A DNA stretch of 64,000 bases from Inonotus obliquus (lineage: Eukaryota; Basidiomycota; Agaricomycetes; Hymenochaetales; Hymenochaetaceae), in NCBI GenBank assembly GCA_032164295.1, contig JAJHTX010000001.1:2232001-2296000 (forward strand). The letters are read 5' to 3'. A program made the translations under genes and the position numbers. The notes beneath the pieces were generated by a model. The model saw only the letters and a list, made by a program, of their open reading frames with translations. It was not told the origin of the DNA and made no database searches. Shown piece by piece: positions 11,986-22,966 of the stretch (positions are counted from its first letter, which is position 1; every line of letters starts with the position of its first letter).

Positions 11986-13654
11986 ATGGGTTCAAACGAG
12001 GAATCGTTGAGGGAGGGTGGCTTGGACGTGCTCAGCTCGATACTCTCGATACTCCGGAAGGATGATGAGCGCATTTGCAACGAGTGTGTTGTTCTTGCTC
12101 TCGAATGTATGCGATTTCTAATTGTCCTCCAGCCTACCCTTGTTCTTAAGGAAGCTGGAGCTTGGTAGCTCAAGCCTCGCAGACGCAGAACAAAGCCTCC
12201 GGCTCCTTCAGGCGGCGGATAAAGCCTCCGATCTTTTGCGGCGTCAGATTTCTGCCAGCATGGACCATATAATTAATGAAAAGAAGGCACTTTACAGGCA
12301 GTGCAGCATTGAGGCCCTTCCCGACGAAATCATATCTATGGTAGCCGAAAATGTTCACAAGTATCACGGACAGCGACAGGTCATAGTCTTCTCCCATGTT
12401 TGCAGGAGATGGCGATATGTTGCCTTGCACGTTCCGAGCCTGTGGTGCTTACTGCCCGGAAGCGGCGTTAAGATGACCCAGCTGCTGCTTGAGCGAAGCA
12501 AGAACGCGCCATTGGACGTTCGCTTCTCACGTCTTCCCGAGGAAAATACCCCTAGGCATATTCGCCGTATCATGCCTCACTTCCAACGGGTTCGCTCGTT
12601 TGGCTTCTCCCTCGAAAGTTATTCAGAGGCAGTGAGCGTAGCGGAATTCATATACGAGATCAAATCAGCAACCCGCGACGTGAAAGCTCCTGCTCTCGAA
12701 ACACTCGAAATACATCTTAATTCTTTCGACGAAGATGATGTTTACGAGGAAGATATATTTCACTTTTATTCATCATGGAATATGCCAGCACTTCGCACCG
12801 TTCGTGCCACGAACTTCATACCGCAGCCCGTGTTTGGAGGCTCGCTCAGGTCGTTTTCGATTCAGTTCAGTCTCGATACTGATGATGAGGACTGCGAAAC
12901 TTGGGACTTGTCATTATTGCTGGACTTCCTGAATTCCGTGCCACAGCTTGAGGACCTATCCGTAAGTATTTACCACGCCGCGTTTAAATCCGACATCACT
13001 ACGCCTCCCGTAACCCTCGAAGCACTCAAGTCGCTCACCCTGAGTTTCAATCTTATCGAACTGGATATAAACAAAACTATCGAGCGCCTAATGGAATCGA
13101 TCATAACTCCCAATGTCACTGTGTTGTCTATCGATACTCTGGTCAAAGAATGGAGCGACCTCGAAAAGAGACTCGATCATATCTTCTGCGACACGGACGA
13201 AAGATTCATCCACGTGGAACGGCTCAACATAATGGTTAGGCGTGACGACCTTGCAAATTGCCGTATCGACCGCTTCTTCTCTAAAATCCCGCTTCTCTCT
13301 CACTTGACGATAGAGGCTGACGGAGTTTCGGGCACACGTCTTTGGGAGAACCAGGATTACGAATCACCACTACATTCTAAGTTACCGCCCATTCGTAGGT
13401 TGAAGTTCGCCGGCTTCCTAGGAGACGTGCACTTTAGCGAGGCGGAAAACATTGCTTCAGCGATGGAGCAAGGACGCCATTGGGATAAGCTGGAGAGGTT
13501 TGAAGTGAATGGATGTCCTTGTTTTGAAGAGAATCGGAAGATGGTTGAGTTTTTTATTCCGAAGGAGAAGCTGGTTTGGACGGAGAGAAAAGGCCCTGAC
13601 ACGATTCCACAAATTTCTATTCTGTACAAGAATGATATATCACACTTCATGTAG
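11986..13654 (+). CDS. F-box/LRR-like protein
   Basis: This looks like an agaricomycete F-box protein, a likely substrate adaptor of SCF ubiquitin ligases. The main exon is open from just after a TAA at 12119-12121 but has no early ATG. I infer a first exon at 11986-12083 (MGSNEESLREGGLDVL...), a 49-base intron at 12084-12132 (GTGTGT..CAG, branch-like CTAAT) and a long last exon at 12133-13654; this joins in frame. An N-terminal coiled helix (AEQSLRLLQAADKASDLLRR) precedes the F-box-like motif (IEALPDEIISMVAENV, FSHVCRRWRYVALHVPSLWC), followed by about 370 residues of irregular leucine-rich sequence with no further motif. A shorter start at ATG 12260 is possible. Such genes are numerous and fast-evolving in mushrooms, so the target is unknown. 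Confidence 0.8.
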
Positions 13655-13796
13655 TAACTAAGTAAGTACGTACTATCAAAACGGGTGCTTGTCATTGGCT
13701 GAATAATCATCGGCCGATCATCGGCAAACTCTTGCCGTCTAAAATCTTCATTCAAATTGTATGTTACCGTCCTCTACTAGTAGTCATTGAATACCG

Positions 13797-16700
13797 ATGA
13801 CATTCTCGACGGCCACGGTCGTTGGGCGCACATGCATCCGAGTGCATCAGAGGACGTTGGCTACTCATGCTCGAATTCCTGAGAAGGATTGCGCGACTAT
13901 AACGCCTCCTTACAATCGTCTTGCTGAAAACCTCAAAAGCGTTAGAGCCACTCTCGTTAATAGACCACTGACTCTCGCAGAAAAAATCCTCTACAGTCAT
14001 ATACATGAACCAGAAAGGACACTGTCTGGAAAGAAGAATATCCGCGGGGAGTACCTCCAGCTCCGTCCTCAACGTGTAGCCATGCAGGACGCATCCGCAC
14101 AGTGAGCAGTCCTGCTTACACTTTACGAAACTCGCTACGCTAACGCGACAGGCAACTTAGGATGGCAATGTGAGCTTGTAGCTCGTATTCGACGCCTCTC
14201 GTATCCTCATGCTTATGCTTCTCCAAGACTACAATTCATGAGCGCGGGCCTACCGACGTGTGCCGTACCCACAAGCATTCACTGTGACCATCTTATTCAA
14301 GCGTCCGAGGGTGCCGAAGCTGATCTGAAGGTGTGCTGGATCTATATCAAACTCGATATATAAGCTGAACTGACGTGGTGAACCTAGCATTCAATAATCT
14401 CAAACAAGGAAGTGTTCGATTTCTTAGAGAGCGCTGCGAGGAAATACGGTAAGGACTTGATTCGCTGTCCCGTTAATATAAGCTGTAACTTGCCGTAGGT
14501 ATCGAGTTTTGGGGCCCTGGATCTGGGATTATCCATCAAATCGTATTGGAGAATTATGCTGCGCCGGGAATGCTCATGTATGCACATTTAACTCACGATA
14601 TTTCTGGTTTACTCCTTACTGATACTTTAAACTACTAGGCTTGGAACAGGTACCCCTCATTCTAGAGTTGCCGAATCGTGATAACGTTCAACGCTTCTTA
14701 GACTCGCATACGCCTAACGCGGGAGGACTTGGGATGATAGCGATAGGTGTTGGGGGTGCTGACGCTGTGGATGCAATGACAGGGACTCCCTGGGAATTGA
14801 AGGCACCTCAGATAGTTGGTGTGTTATTTTTTGTGTGTGTATGGTTGTCCACTTTGGCTGATATCTCGAAGGTATACATCTCACCGGACAAATGAGTGGC
14901 TGGACGACCACAAAGGACCTGATCTTGAACATTGCCGGACGTCTCACTGTTCGAGTAAGCCTTGTTTCTTTGATTAGTAATATTCCATTCATGGCACCAG
15001 TGTAGGGAGGTACTGGCCGTATTTTGGAATATTTTGGACCAGGTGTCTTCAGTCAGTCATGCACTGGTAAGGTCGCAAATCATAAGAACCTGGGACATGT
15101 CTGAGAATGGAATAGGTCTCGCGACCATTGCAAATATGGGAGCGGAAGGTACGTACATCTCTGGTTACACGTAAACGGTGTCATTGAACAATCAAATATG
15201 AAGTTGGCGCAACCTCATCGACCTTCCCATATACACCGAACATGCGATCATACTTGCGCGCAACTGGACGGTCTGCTGTTGCCAATGCTGCTGATGAAGC
15301 TGCTGCGCAAGGCTTTTTGAGCGCAGATGAAGGTGCCGAATACGACGAAGTGATTGAAATTGTGTGTTTCTCTATGAATTTTGTTCCGTTCCTTGGCTAT
15401 TCGATCTGAATCCCGAACTAAATAGAATCTATCTGAACTGGAACCGACCATAAACGGGCCCTTCACGCCTGACTTGGCAACCCCTCTGTCAAAGTTCGGC
15501 GATTTTGTGAAGGAGTCTGGCTGGAAGGACGAGATTTCGGCAAGTCTTATTGGTTCATGTACGAATAGTTCGTACGAAGACATGGCAAGCCCCAGCTCTA
15601 ATCTTTTCGTGATAGACACTGATGGTAATTCAAGACACGTGTAGCTAATCTTGCCCGTCAGGCGAGAGAAGCGGGACTGCAAGCGAAGGTAAGGCATACG
15701 TTGAAGTCTTTGGGCGTGTTGGTTGGAATTTCTTAATAGGTACCATTCCTTTGCACGCCGGGCTCAGAGCAAATAAGAGCAACCATGGAGAGGGATAATA
15801 TCACATCCTCACTCCAAGAAGTAGGTGCTACTGTCCTCGCCAATGCTTGTGGTCCTTGCATTGGTCAATGGGAACGTGATGATAAAAAGGGCGAAGAAAA
15901 TGGTACGTCAGAGAAATTAATCTTCTGATTGTCATTCAGTACCTGTGCTCATTAGATCTATATAGCCATCCTAACGTCGTTTAACAGAAACTTCCGTTCT
16001 CGCAACGACGGAAATAAAGATACGATGAATTTCCTCGCCTCCCCCACCGTTGTCACTGCAATGGCATTCTCCGGAAAGTTGTCCTTTAACCCAATGACGG
16101 ATTCGATTGGCCTTCCATCTGGCGAGTCTTTCAAATTCAGCCCACCTCATGGACAAGATCTGCCTTCAGAAGGCTTTGCTCCTGGAGATATCTCACTGTA
16201 TCCTCAGCCAAATCCCGAACCTCAGCCAGATACTGAGATTGTGATTTCACCAACATCAACTCGATTGGAAATACTTCAGCCTTTTGAGAGCCATTTTGGA
16301 CCCGAGAATCCAAGAGGGCTCGAACTTCCCCCGTTGAAAGTGCTCATGAGGGTACGAGGAAAATGCACCACAGACCACATTTCGGCGGCCGTGCGTGGTC
16401 TCAAGCGTCTTTTGTTAATTTTCAAAAGAGCTAATTTGATCTCCTACGGCAGGGACCGTGGCTAAAATACAAGGGACATCTGTCCAACATATCTGAAAAT
16501 CTATGTGAGTTCTAAGATATAGTGCCTTTTGACTCGTACGCTAATGTTGCTTACAGTAATCACAGTAAGCTAATGCTATAAAGCCTCTGCATGTTGTGCT
16601 CATTATTAACCCATGAAGGCTATGAATGATGAAGGTGGCGGCGTCAATGTTGCATTCGACCATGACCACGGAGTCGGCGAGTCGTTGACTGATACCATCC

Positions 16701-17228
16701 CGAACATTGCGAAACGTCACCGAGCTCGCGATCAGCCTTGGGCTCTGGTTGTAGACGAGAACTATGGAGAAGGCAGTGCACGCGAGCATGCAGCGTTACA
16801 GCCGCGTTTCTACGGTATGATTGGCAGTGCACTGTAGTTCGGGAATGAGACTTACAAATTGTCAGGCTGTGCACTCATCGTTGCGCGGTCGTTTGCCCGG
16901 ATTCATGAAACGAATCTCAAGGTAAGTCCATATAAAGAGTTCGCTAAGCTCAAGTGCTCATGTCCTCGGCCATGTACAGAAACAAGGTATCCTCCCGCTT
17001 TGGTTTGTCCACAATAGCGATTACTCTCGCATTGGATCTGGTAATATTCTTGAGACTATCGGACTTGAGGACCTATTGAACGGCGAATCGACCTCGGAAA
17101 TTCGTTTGAAGGTGATGAAACGGGACGGACAATCGTTTGAGATCCCGACAAAGCACACTATGTCCAGTGATCAGCTCAAATGGCTGAGGGCGGGATCTGC
17201 GTTGAACCATATTCGCTCGCAGCTTTGA
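13797..17228 (+). CDS. ACO2: Aconitate hydratase, mitochondrial, Aco2-like
   Basis: This 4Fe-4S enzyme isomerises citrate to isocitrate; Aco2-type fungal paralogues mainly act on the homocitrate branch of lysine synthesis. ATG 13797 gives a basic, Ser/Arg-rich mitochondrial presequence ([19 protein letters not shown]). The family blocks follow: [48 protein letters not shown] (split by the intron ending at 14699), [18 protein letters not shown] and [14 protein letters not shown]. The cluster cysteines are in [10 protein letters not shown] (about 15550) and [11 protein letters not shown] (about 15840). [34 protein letters not shown] and [14 protein letters not shown] complete the active site. 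The [12 protein letters not shown] form and divergence from Aco1 in the middle domain favour Aco2, but a tree is needed to be sure. Many introns; stop TGA 17226-17228. Confidence 0.93.
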
Positions 17229-17364
17229 ATATATGTTAATGTAGTTTCAAGGTCGTGTTTGCGGTTCTAGGAATTAAAAATAGTAGAATACTTTTGGTTA
17301 CACAAACTCTCCATAGTACCGGTGAAATGCCGCAAAAATCAAGCAACCCGGGCAAGTGAGTTAG

Positions 17365-18540
17365 TTAGGCACCAGACGTTTCTGCACGAACACTACCGCC
17401 TGAATCGCCCTTATCCTGTACTTCACCGACACGCTTCCGTTTTCGAATTCTACGCTTCTTTCCTTTAGACATAGCTTGCAACTCAGATTGCCCTCCCGTT
17501 GTCCCTCCTCGAATCCGAGCATCATCATCCCCTTCATCATCATTGCTGCGTTTCCTCTTTGTGCCAGCCACAGAGTTATCTCTTCCAGACCGAGTTCCCC
17601 TATTATCTTCCTTGGGTTTTTTCTTCTTTACACTCAAAGGGTTCGGGCCCTTAGGGCCTTTTCTCTTCTTTTTTGGTGGTTCAGTCGATTCTGCATCGGA
17701 TTTGCGGAGGGTAGAAGCAATCTTGCTCGACTCTGCTTCAGATGGTTGCATTCGAACAGATTCCATCTCAAACTAAAATGAGCATTCTTATCTAGGGGAG
17801 AGAACGTTTGTATGTACCTTGGATTTCGCCTCTTCTGTCGCCTCACTGGCTGGCTCGAGTACCATCACGCTTCGTTTTACATGGACAACCGGAACTCCAG
17901 GAATCTGGCGAGCGTGTTGTCTCAAAGAAGTCGACTGAGCGGCAAGGACATAACGATGCTTGTTGGTTGGGCCTAGACGGGAGAGCGTCATCTTTGAGAA
18001 TACATTGGTTGAATAATGTAACTGCAAAACGTACCCATGACCTCCTCGACACATTCTTCCTCCGGTTTCGCTTCCTTATGGTTGCATCTTCTTCGCTCAA
18101 AAGTCTTCGCCAAATCAACGGTAGGCTGAGCCGCCTTTCCTGCAAGATACAGTCGGTGAATACTACATTGAGTTATCACTATTCCGAGGTACTTAGTAGG
18201 TGTCCTGTAAGCAAAGAACCAGAAGCAACTTACTAGGTTTGACAGTTCCCTGCAGAACGGTCGCCAACTGTTTCGCGAGGTCGATTTTAGACGATACTGC
18301 CTCTGAACATATCTCGGAATCGACTAGGAGTACGATCCAGTCAAGTAGAAGGAGTCAAGTTTTTAATATGCAACCAGGCGAAAGTCAGCTTAGATCTTGA
18401 CTTGCAACTTCAGAAATTTGAGCGGGGAGAATTAGAGTTTCGTTCTCCTTACCTAGCACTTGATATGGTTGTCGAAATCCAAAGTTCATGCAATAAGTAT
18501 GCATGAGCTTTCGATAGGCCTTTGCGCGTTTCTGCCGCAT
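17365..18540 (-). CDS. UTP23: rRNA-processing protein UTP23 (PIN-like, zinc-binding)
   Basis: Utp23 is a small-subunit processome protein needed for early 18S pre-rRNA cleavage and snR30 release, in the nucleolus. ATG 18540 starts MRQKRAKAYRKLM, the usual Utp23/Fcf1 beginning, then GFRQPYQVL and, after an intron, DSEICSEAVSSKIDLAKQL and LQGTVKP. The next exon (ITQCSIHRLYLAGK, DLAKTFERRRCNHKE, EECVEEVMG) contains the Cys-His-Cys-Cys set of the zinc motif. The PIN core ends with NKHRYVLAAQS and IPGVPVVHVKRSVMVLEP. The last exon is a lysine/arginine-rich nucleolar tail (PPKKKRKGPKG, KKRRIRKRKR) ending at 17365. Its 3' end faces the aconitase gene; its start lies 263 bases from the divergent mannosidase gene. 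Confidence 0.96.
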
Positions 18541-18803
18541 CGTGAACGGAGACTGATAATAATGAGCATTGCAGTGGTGTGGTGGGCAGGAATGTCGGTA
18601 AGGCGGCCCGGGTGTAGCCGGTATGCTGAATCCAATTTGGTTGCTCAAACCATCATGAGGTCTTATGTGGACTGCCAAAATATGATTGATTCCGTATTTT
18701 GCAGCTATATCTTGCTATCAGCAGGGCTTTGTTCTCTTTCCTCTGCCAGATCACCAAGCTCTTCTCCTTTTCGTACGGATTCGTGTCAAGACCTGGCTTC
18801 TTA
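18541..18803. promoter_or_regulatory. Shared divergent promoter, UTP23 / beta-mannosidase
   Basis: 263 bases lie between the divergent ATGs at 18540 (-) and 18804 (+). Both genes must start transcription within or beside it. I could not assign specific elements. Confidence 0.4.
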
Positions 18804-21800
18804 ATGTCTTCAGAGTGCAAAACGCTCACGATCGATTCCAACTGGAGATGGAAGGAAAGAAACACAAAATTAGATGGCGTTACCCATGAGCTACGGTCTC
18901 TGGAAGGCTGGCGGCCAGCCCTTGCTGGAATGCCCTCTGAAATACATGTCGAGCTGATGAAGGCAAATCTTATCCCGCATCCTTTTGAAGATTTCAATGA
19001 ACACAAAGTTCAATGTGAGTCCTTGTTTACTCTTTAAGCGATACTCAACAAAAACTCTATGAAAAGGGGTTGGAGAGCGCGAATGGTTATATACGACGAC
19101 GTTTGAGAATTCGTCAGGCGTGGAGTCTGCGGAACTAGTCTTTGAAGGTTTGGATACCTTCTGCTCCGTTTACCTTGTGAGCTGCCCTGTAGCTTATCTA
19201 CTTCCATGTTGAACTTATTACTGCTATTAAGAATGGAGAACTGATTTTAGAGGCGAATAACCAATTCCGAATCTACCAGGTTGCCTTCCAACCCCGAATG
19301 AAACCTTCTATTGCCTAATAACGATTGTTTCGTTCTTAGGTTACACTGGACCCGAAGGCCCTAAAGGACGATAATACACTTCTCTTGCATTTCAAGTGCG
19401 CGAAGAACATTGCTCTGGCAGATGAAGCGAAATACGGTCGGGTTCGTGCTGGTTCTTGCAATCTTGGGCATCCAAGTCGCGTTTATGTAAGGAAGGCTCA
19501 GTACGATTGGAGGTACGCTCTGCCAAAGAGCCAGTAATATGCAAACTGACTTTGAAAGCATTCTTGAGGTGGGACTGGGTGGGTCGCATCCAGTTCACTA
19601 ATTATTTCGCCATTGCTGACGCCTTTTGCAGGGTCCAGAGCTGCTCACTATTGGGCCGTACAGACCGATCAATCTTCTGACCTACACGACGAGAATATTG
19701 AACCTATTTCCACGAGCAGTCGTTTCTGCAGAACTGGAGCCCTCTTTGACAATTGATCTTACCCTTCGTGGAAACACGAAAACCGTGAAGAGTGTTGTTA
19801 CTATCCTCCGAACAGTCTCAGGTCGAACCATAAAGGAGGAAACTATCGGTAGTTCGCATCTTGACCTGAAACCCGATTCAAGCAAAGAAATTGTCCATTG
19901 GTCCTTCAGACAAGACGAGATAGAACTCTGGTGGACAGCTGGCTATGGAGCACAAAACCTGTACGAAGTTGAGGTAACATTACTTGGTGAAGTATGAAAT
20001 CCTCTTCCTATTATTCGCCTTATCCTTATCCTCTTCAAGAACTCTATCCTTCTTGATCGACAACTGAAGAGGATTGGTTTCCGCCGGATGCGATTGGTAC
20101 AGGCACCTCTCAATGAAGCCGACAAATATGGCAAAGGCACGACATTCCTGTTTGAAGTAAATAATGTTCGCATCTTCATGGGTGGTGCGTGCGAAATCGG
20201 CATTTACCATCCAGTTTATTGACTATGTTAATAGGGTCGAACTGGGTCCCCGCAGACGCATTTCTGACAACGGTAACCCCGGAACGATATCGTTCGTGGC
20301 TTCACCTCGTCAAGGCTGGCAATCAGAACATGGTACGTCTGTGGGGTGGGGGAGTCTACGAGCCAGACGTTTTCTACGACATCTGTGATGGTAGCAGTCC
20401 AATCGTATCTCTGTGCTCGTAGCTGATGAGTCGTTTCTCTGGTAGAGCTGGGGCTCGTAGTCTGGCAGGACTTCCAATTCGCATGCGGAATATATCCAGC
20501 ACACGATGAGTTTGTGGAGAACGTGCGAAGAGAAGCTGAAGACAACGTACTACGCCTTCGTCACCATCCCGCAGTGGGGCTGTTCTGCGGGAATAATGAG
20601 GGTAACTAAATAAATTCCAATCATATCTAAATGCACTGAAACTGCCACAGATTATCAACAAATCCTACAATGGGATGGTACGTTCACTCACCTAGATTTG
20701 TCAGATACTAGACACAATCCTACATTCAGTGAAGACCGACTTGCCTGCACGCAAAATCTATGAGGAAGTTTTACCCGAAGTGGTCACCAGGCTTACTAAA
20801 GACGAAATACCATATCATCGAGGTTCTCCGTATGGAGGAGAGGGGTGGGACACCGCTGACCCAACAGTAGGTGATGTGCATCAGTGGAACGTCTGGGCTG
20901 GCACCCGTGTCTACCACGACTATGACATACTGGGTGGACGATTCATTAGGTATGCTCCAGCTTCTATCATCTCCCTCAGAGTCGCTGATTATTTCCAGCG
21001 AATTCGGGATGCCTTCAATGCCTGACATGAGGACCGTAAATTACTGGTTAAGAGATGCACCTGAATCCGAGCGATATGCTCAATCAAAGATCATGGCTCA
21101 GCACGACAAAGCAGGTAGTCACGAGCGGCGCTTTGCTTTCAGTCTGAGCGATAACTTCACGTACACATCGGATCTGGAAACGTGCGTCTTTGAACTTCTG
21201 CTCCCCTATTTTCATAGATTTATCGCAAACGATTCTCAAGACATGTGTATAACACCCAATTGCTCCAATCTGAGGCTATGGGATACGCATATCGTATGTG
21301 GAGGCGGGAATGGAGAGGACATGGCAAAGAATTTGTCAGTTGTTTGCCGTTTCTCAACCTCTTTGATAATTACCATGGCAGACTTCTGGAGCACTCGTCT
21401 GGCAAATCAACGACTCTTGGCCTGTCACGTCCTGGGCAATCGTAGATTATTTCGTGAGTGTTCTTATTATTCACCTTCTTTAACTCGCGCATGCGAATAC
21501 GTCCGTAGATGCGCCCAAAGCCTGCATATTACAGCATAGCTCGGGAACTGAAGCATCATACAGTTGGAATATTTCGCGAGGTACATTCACGTGGCGTATG
21601 TGTGTGACTCGAGGGGATTTGACACTTCTTACATAGGTCAAGAAAAGTAGAGAATGTGATCGACCTCGTCAGTTCTACGACTTCAATACATTCCCCTGTA
21701 TCGCCGCAACAATCGAAGTGTGGGCGACGAACTCTACTCTTGAGAGCCGCTCAGCTATCCTCGAGCTTTCTTTCATGGATCTAGAAAGCGACTGGCAATA

Positions 21801-22266
21801 TAAAGAGACGCACACGGTAACCCTTGCTCTGAACCAGACTACGGAGATACTATCTATGGAGATTCCAGAACCGCCATTGGACAAGGCATCGGCATTCTCC
21901 AAGGAATTGGCCGAGTGGCAGCCAAAGCGTACGCGGACGCATACAGTCGTGATCGGTGCTAAACTCTTGGACATGACCACTCGAGAAGTTCTATCTCGTA
22001 TTGCGGACTGGCCACAGCCGTATCGTTACTACAATCCTCCCAAGCCAGGATTAAGTGTCCTTGTGGAAGGCGAAAAGATCATCATATCCGCGCAACGTCC
22101 AGCTAAGGGACTGGTATTTAGCGTGCGTGAGGAGGAGAACGTTAATTGGTTGGACAATGGAATTGATGTGATGCCTGGAGACATACAGGAAATTCGAGCT
22201 GTGGGATTGCAAGGCAAGGGTTTGTTTGTTGCTTACTTGGGAAGTGAGTGCTCCCAGAAGGTTTAA
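18804..22266 (+). CDS. Beta-mannosidase, GH2 family, probably intracellular
   Basis: It hydrolyses terminal beta-1,4-mannosyl residues of mannan oligosaccharides or N-glycan remnants. ATG 18804 gives MSSECKTLTIDSNWRWKER with no signal peptide, which suggests a cytosolic GH2 clade enzyme rather than a secreted one. Domain order: sugar-binding jelly roll (WVGEREWLYTTTF, then LVFEGLDTFCSVYL-NGELI), immunoglobulin-like domain, and TIM barrel with SNWVPADAF, MVRLWGGGVYEPD and GLVVWQDFQFACG. The acid/base glutamate is in FCGNNE (about 20583) and the nucleophile in SEFGMPSMPD (about 21000). SGALVWQINDSWP and DAPKPAYYSIARELK close the barrel. C-terminal beta domains run to the stop at 22264-22266. 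About 870 residues in roughly fifteen exons. Confidence 0.95.
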
Positions 22267-22966
22267 GCTTTAGTTGAATATTATTGCATATGAAGTACGA
22301 ATGACGTTTTGTACATACATACAGCGAAGATGAAAGGCTTGATTATTCTCGTGTCTGTTTGTTCCCGCAGTATTCCTGTAGTATCAGAACCCGTTCATCT
22401 AGAAGACAGGCAGAAGATTGCAGGACAAGATGTTCTAGCCCAAGTAAATACAGCTCGACGAAGGCTGATGTTAGCTCGTCGTCGGGCCAATCATTCGAGC
22501 GGAACAGATGGAAACAGCGCTTGCTAAGAGTCATGGTACAAAATGTGGTAAGGTATCATCCGTGTCCAAGGGTATATAGCTAGTTAATAAACATTAGAGA
22601 CAACAAACAGAGCAGCAAAACAAAACGACCACAGAGGATGTACGTTAGCAGCATGGACTTGCTGGAATAAAGTAGACATATCCAGCAGATGAGTCAATGT
22701 GCGCCAACAAAGTAATCATTCTACCCAGGGAATGAGGCTCAACGAAGGTAGAAAAACCACTCCATGAGCCAATTTGACTGGGATACGATGGAAAACGAAG
22801 ATGTGCTAATGTACTGATCATTAATTGATTCTATGTTGAACATTTTGGGAAGGAGGTAGACAAAAGAATCCTACTTGCGTGGAGTTAAGTGATTTACTAT
22901 ATCGTCTTGCAGTTGAAGGACAGTAAAGAAAAGGTATGCGATGTGATGCCGATTACTATACGACTA
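22267..22966. other. Intergenic, convergent 3' ends
   Basis: 700 bases between the beta-mannosidase stop and the MSH1 stop. The sequence is A-rich with no ORF that looks protein-like on either strand. A small ORF at 22309-22527 (+) lacks features. I see no RNA gene. Confidence 0.45.

Noticed and set aside
22309..22583. Short overlapping + strand ORFs after beta-mannosidase
   Set aside because: No conserved features; probably 3' UTR.
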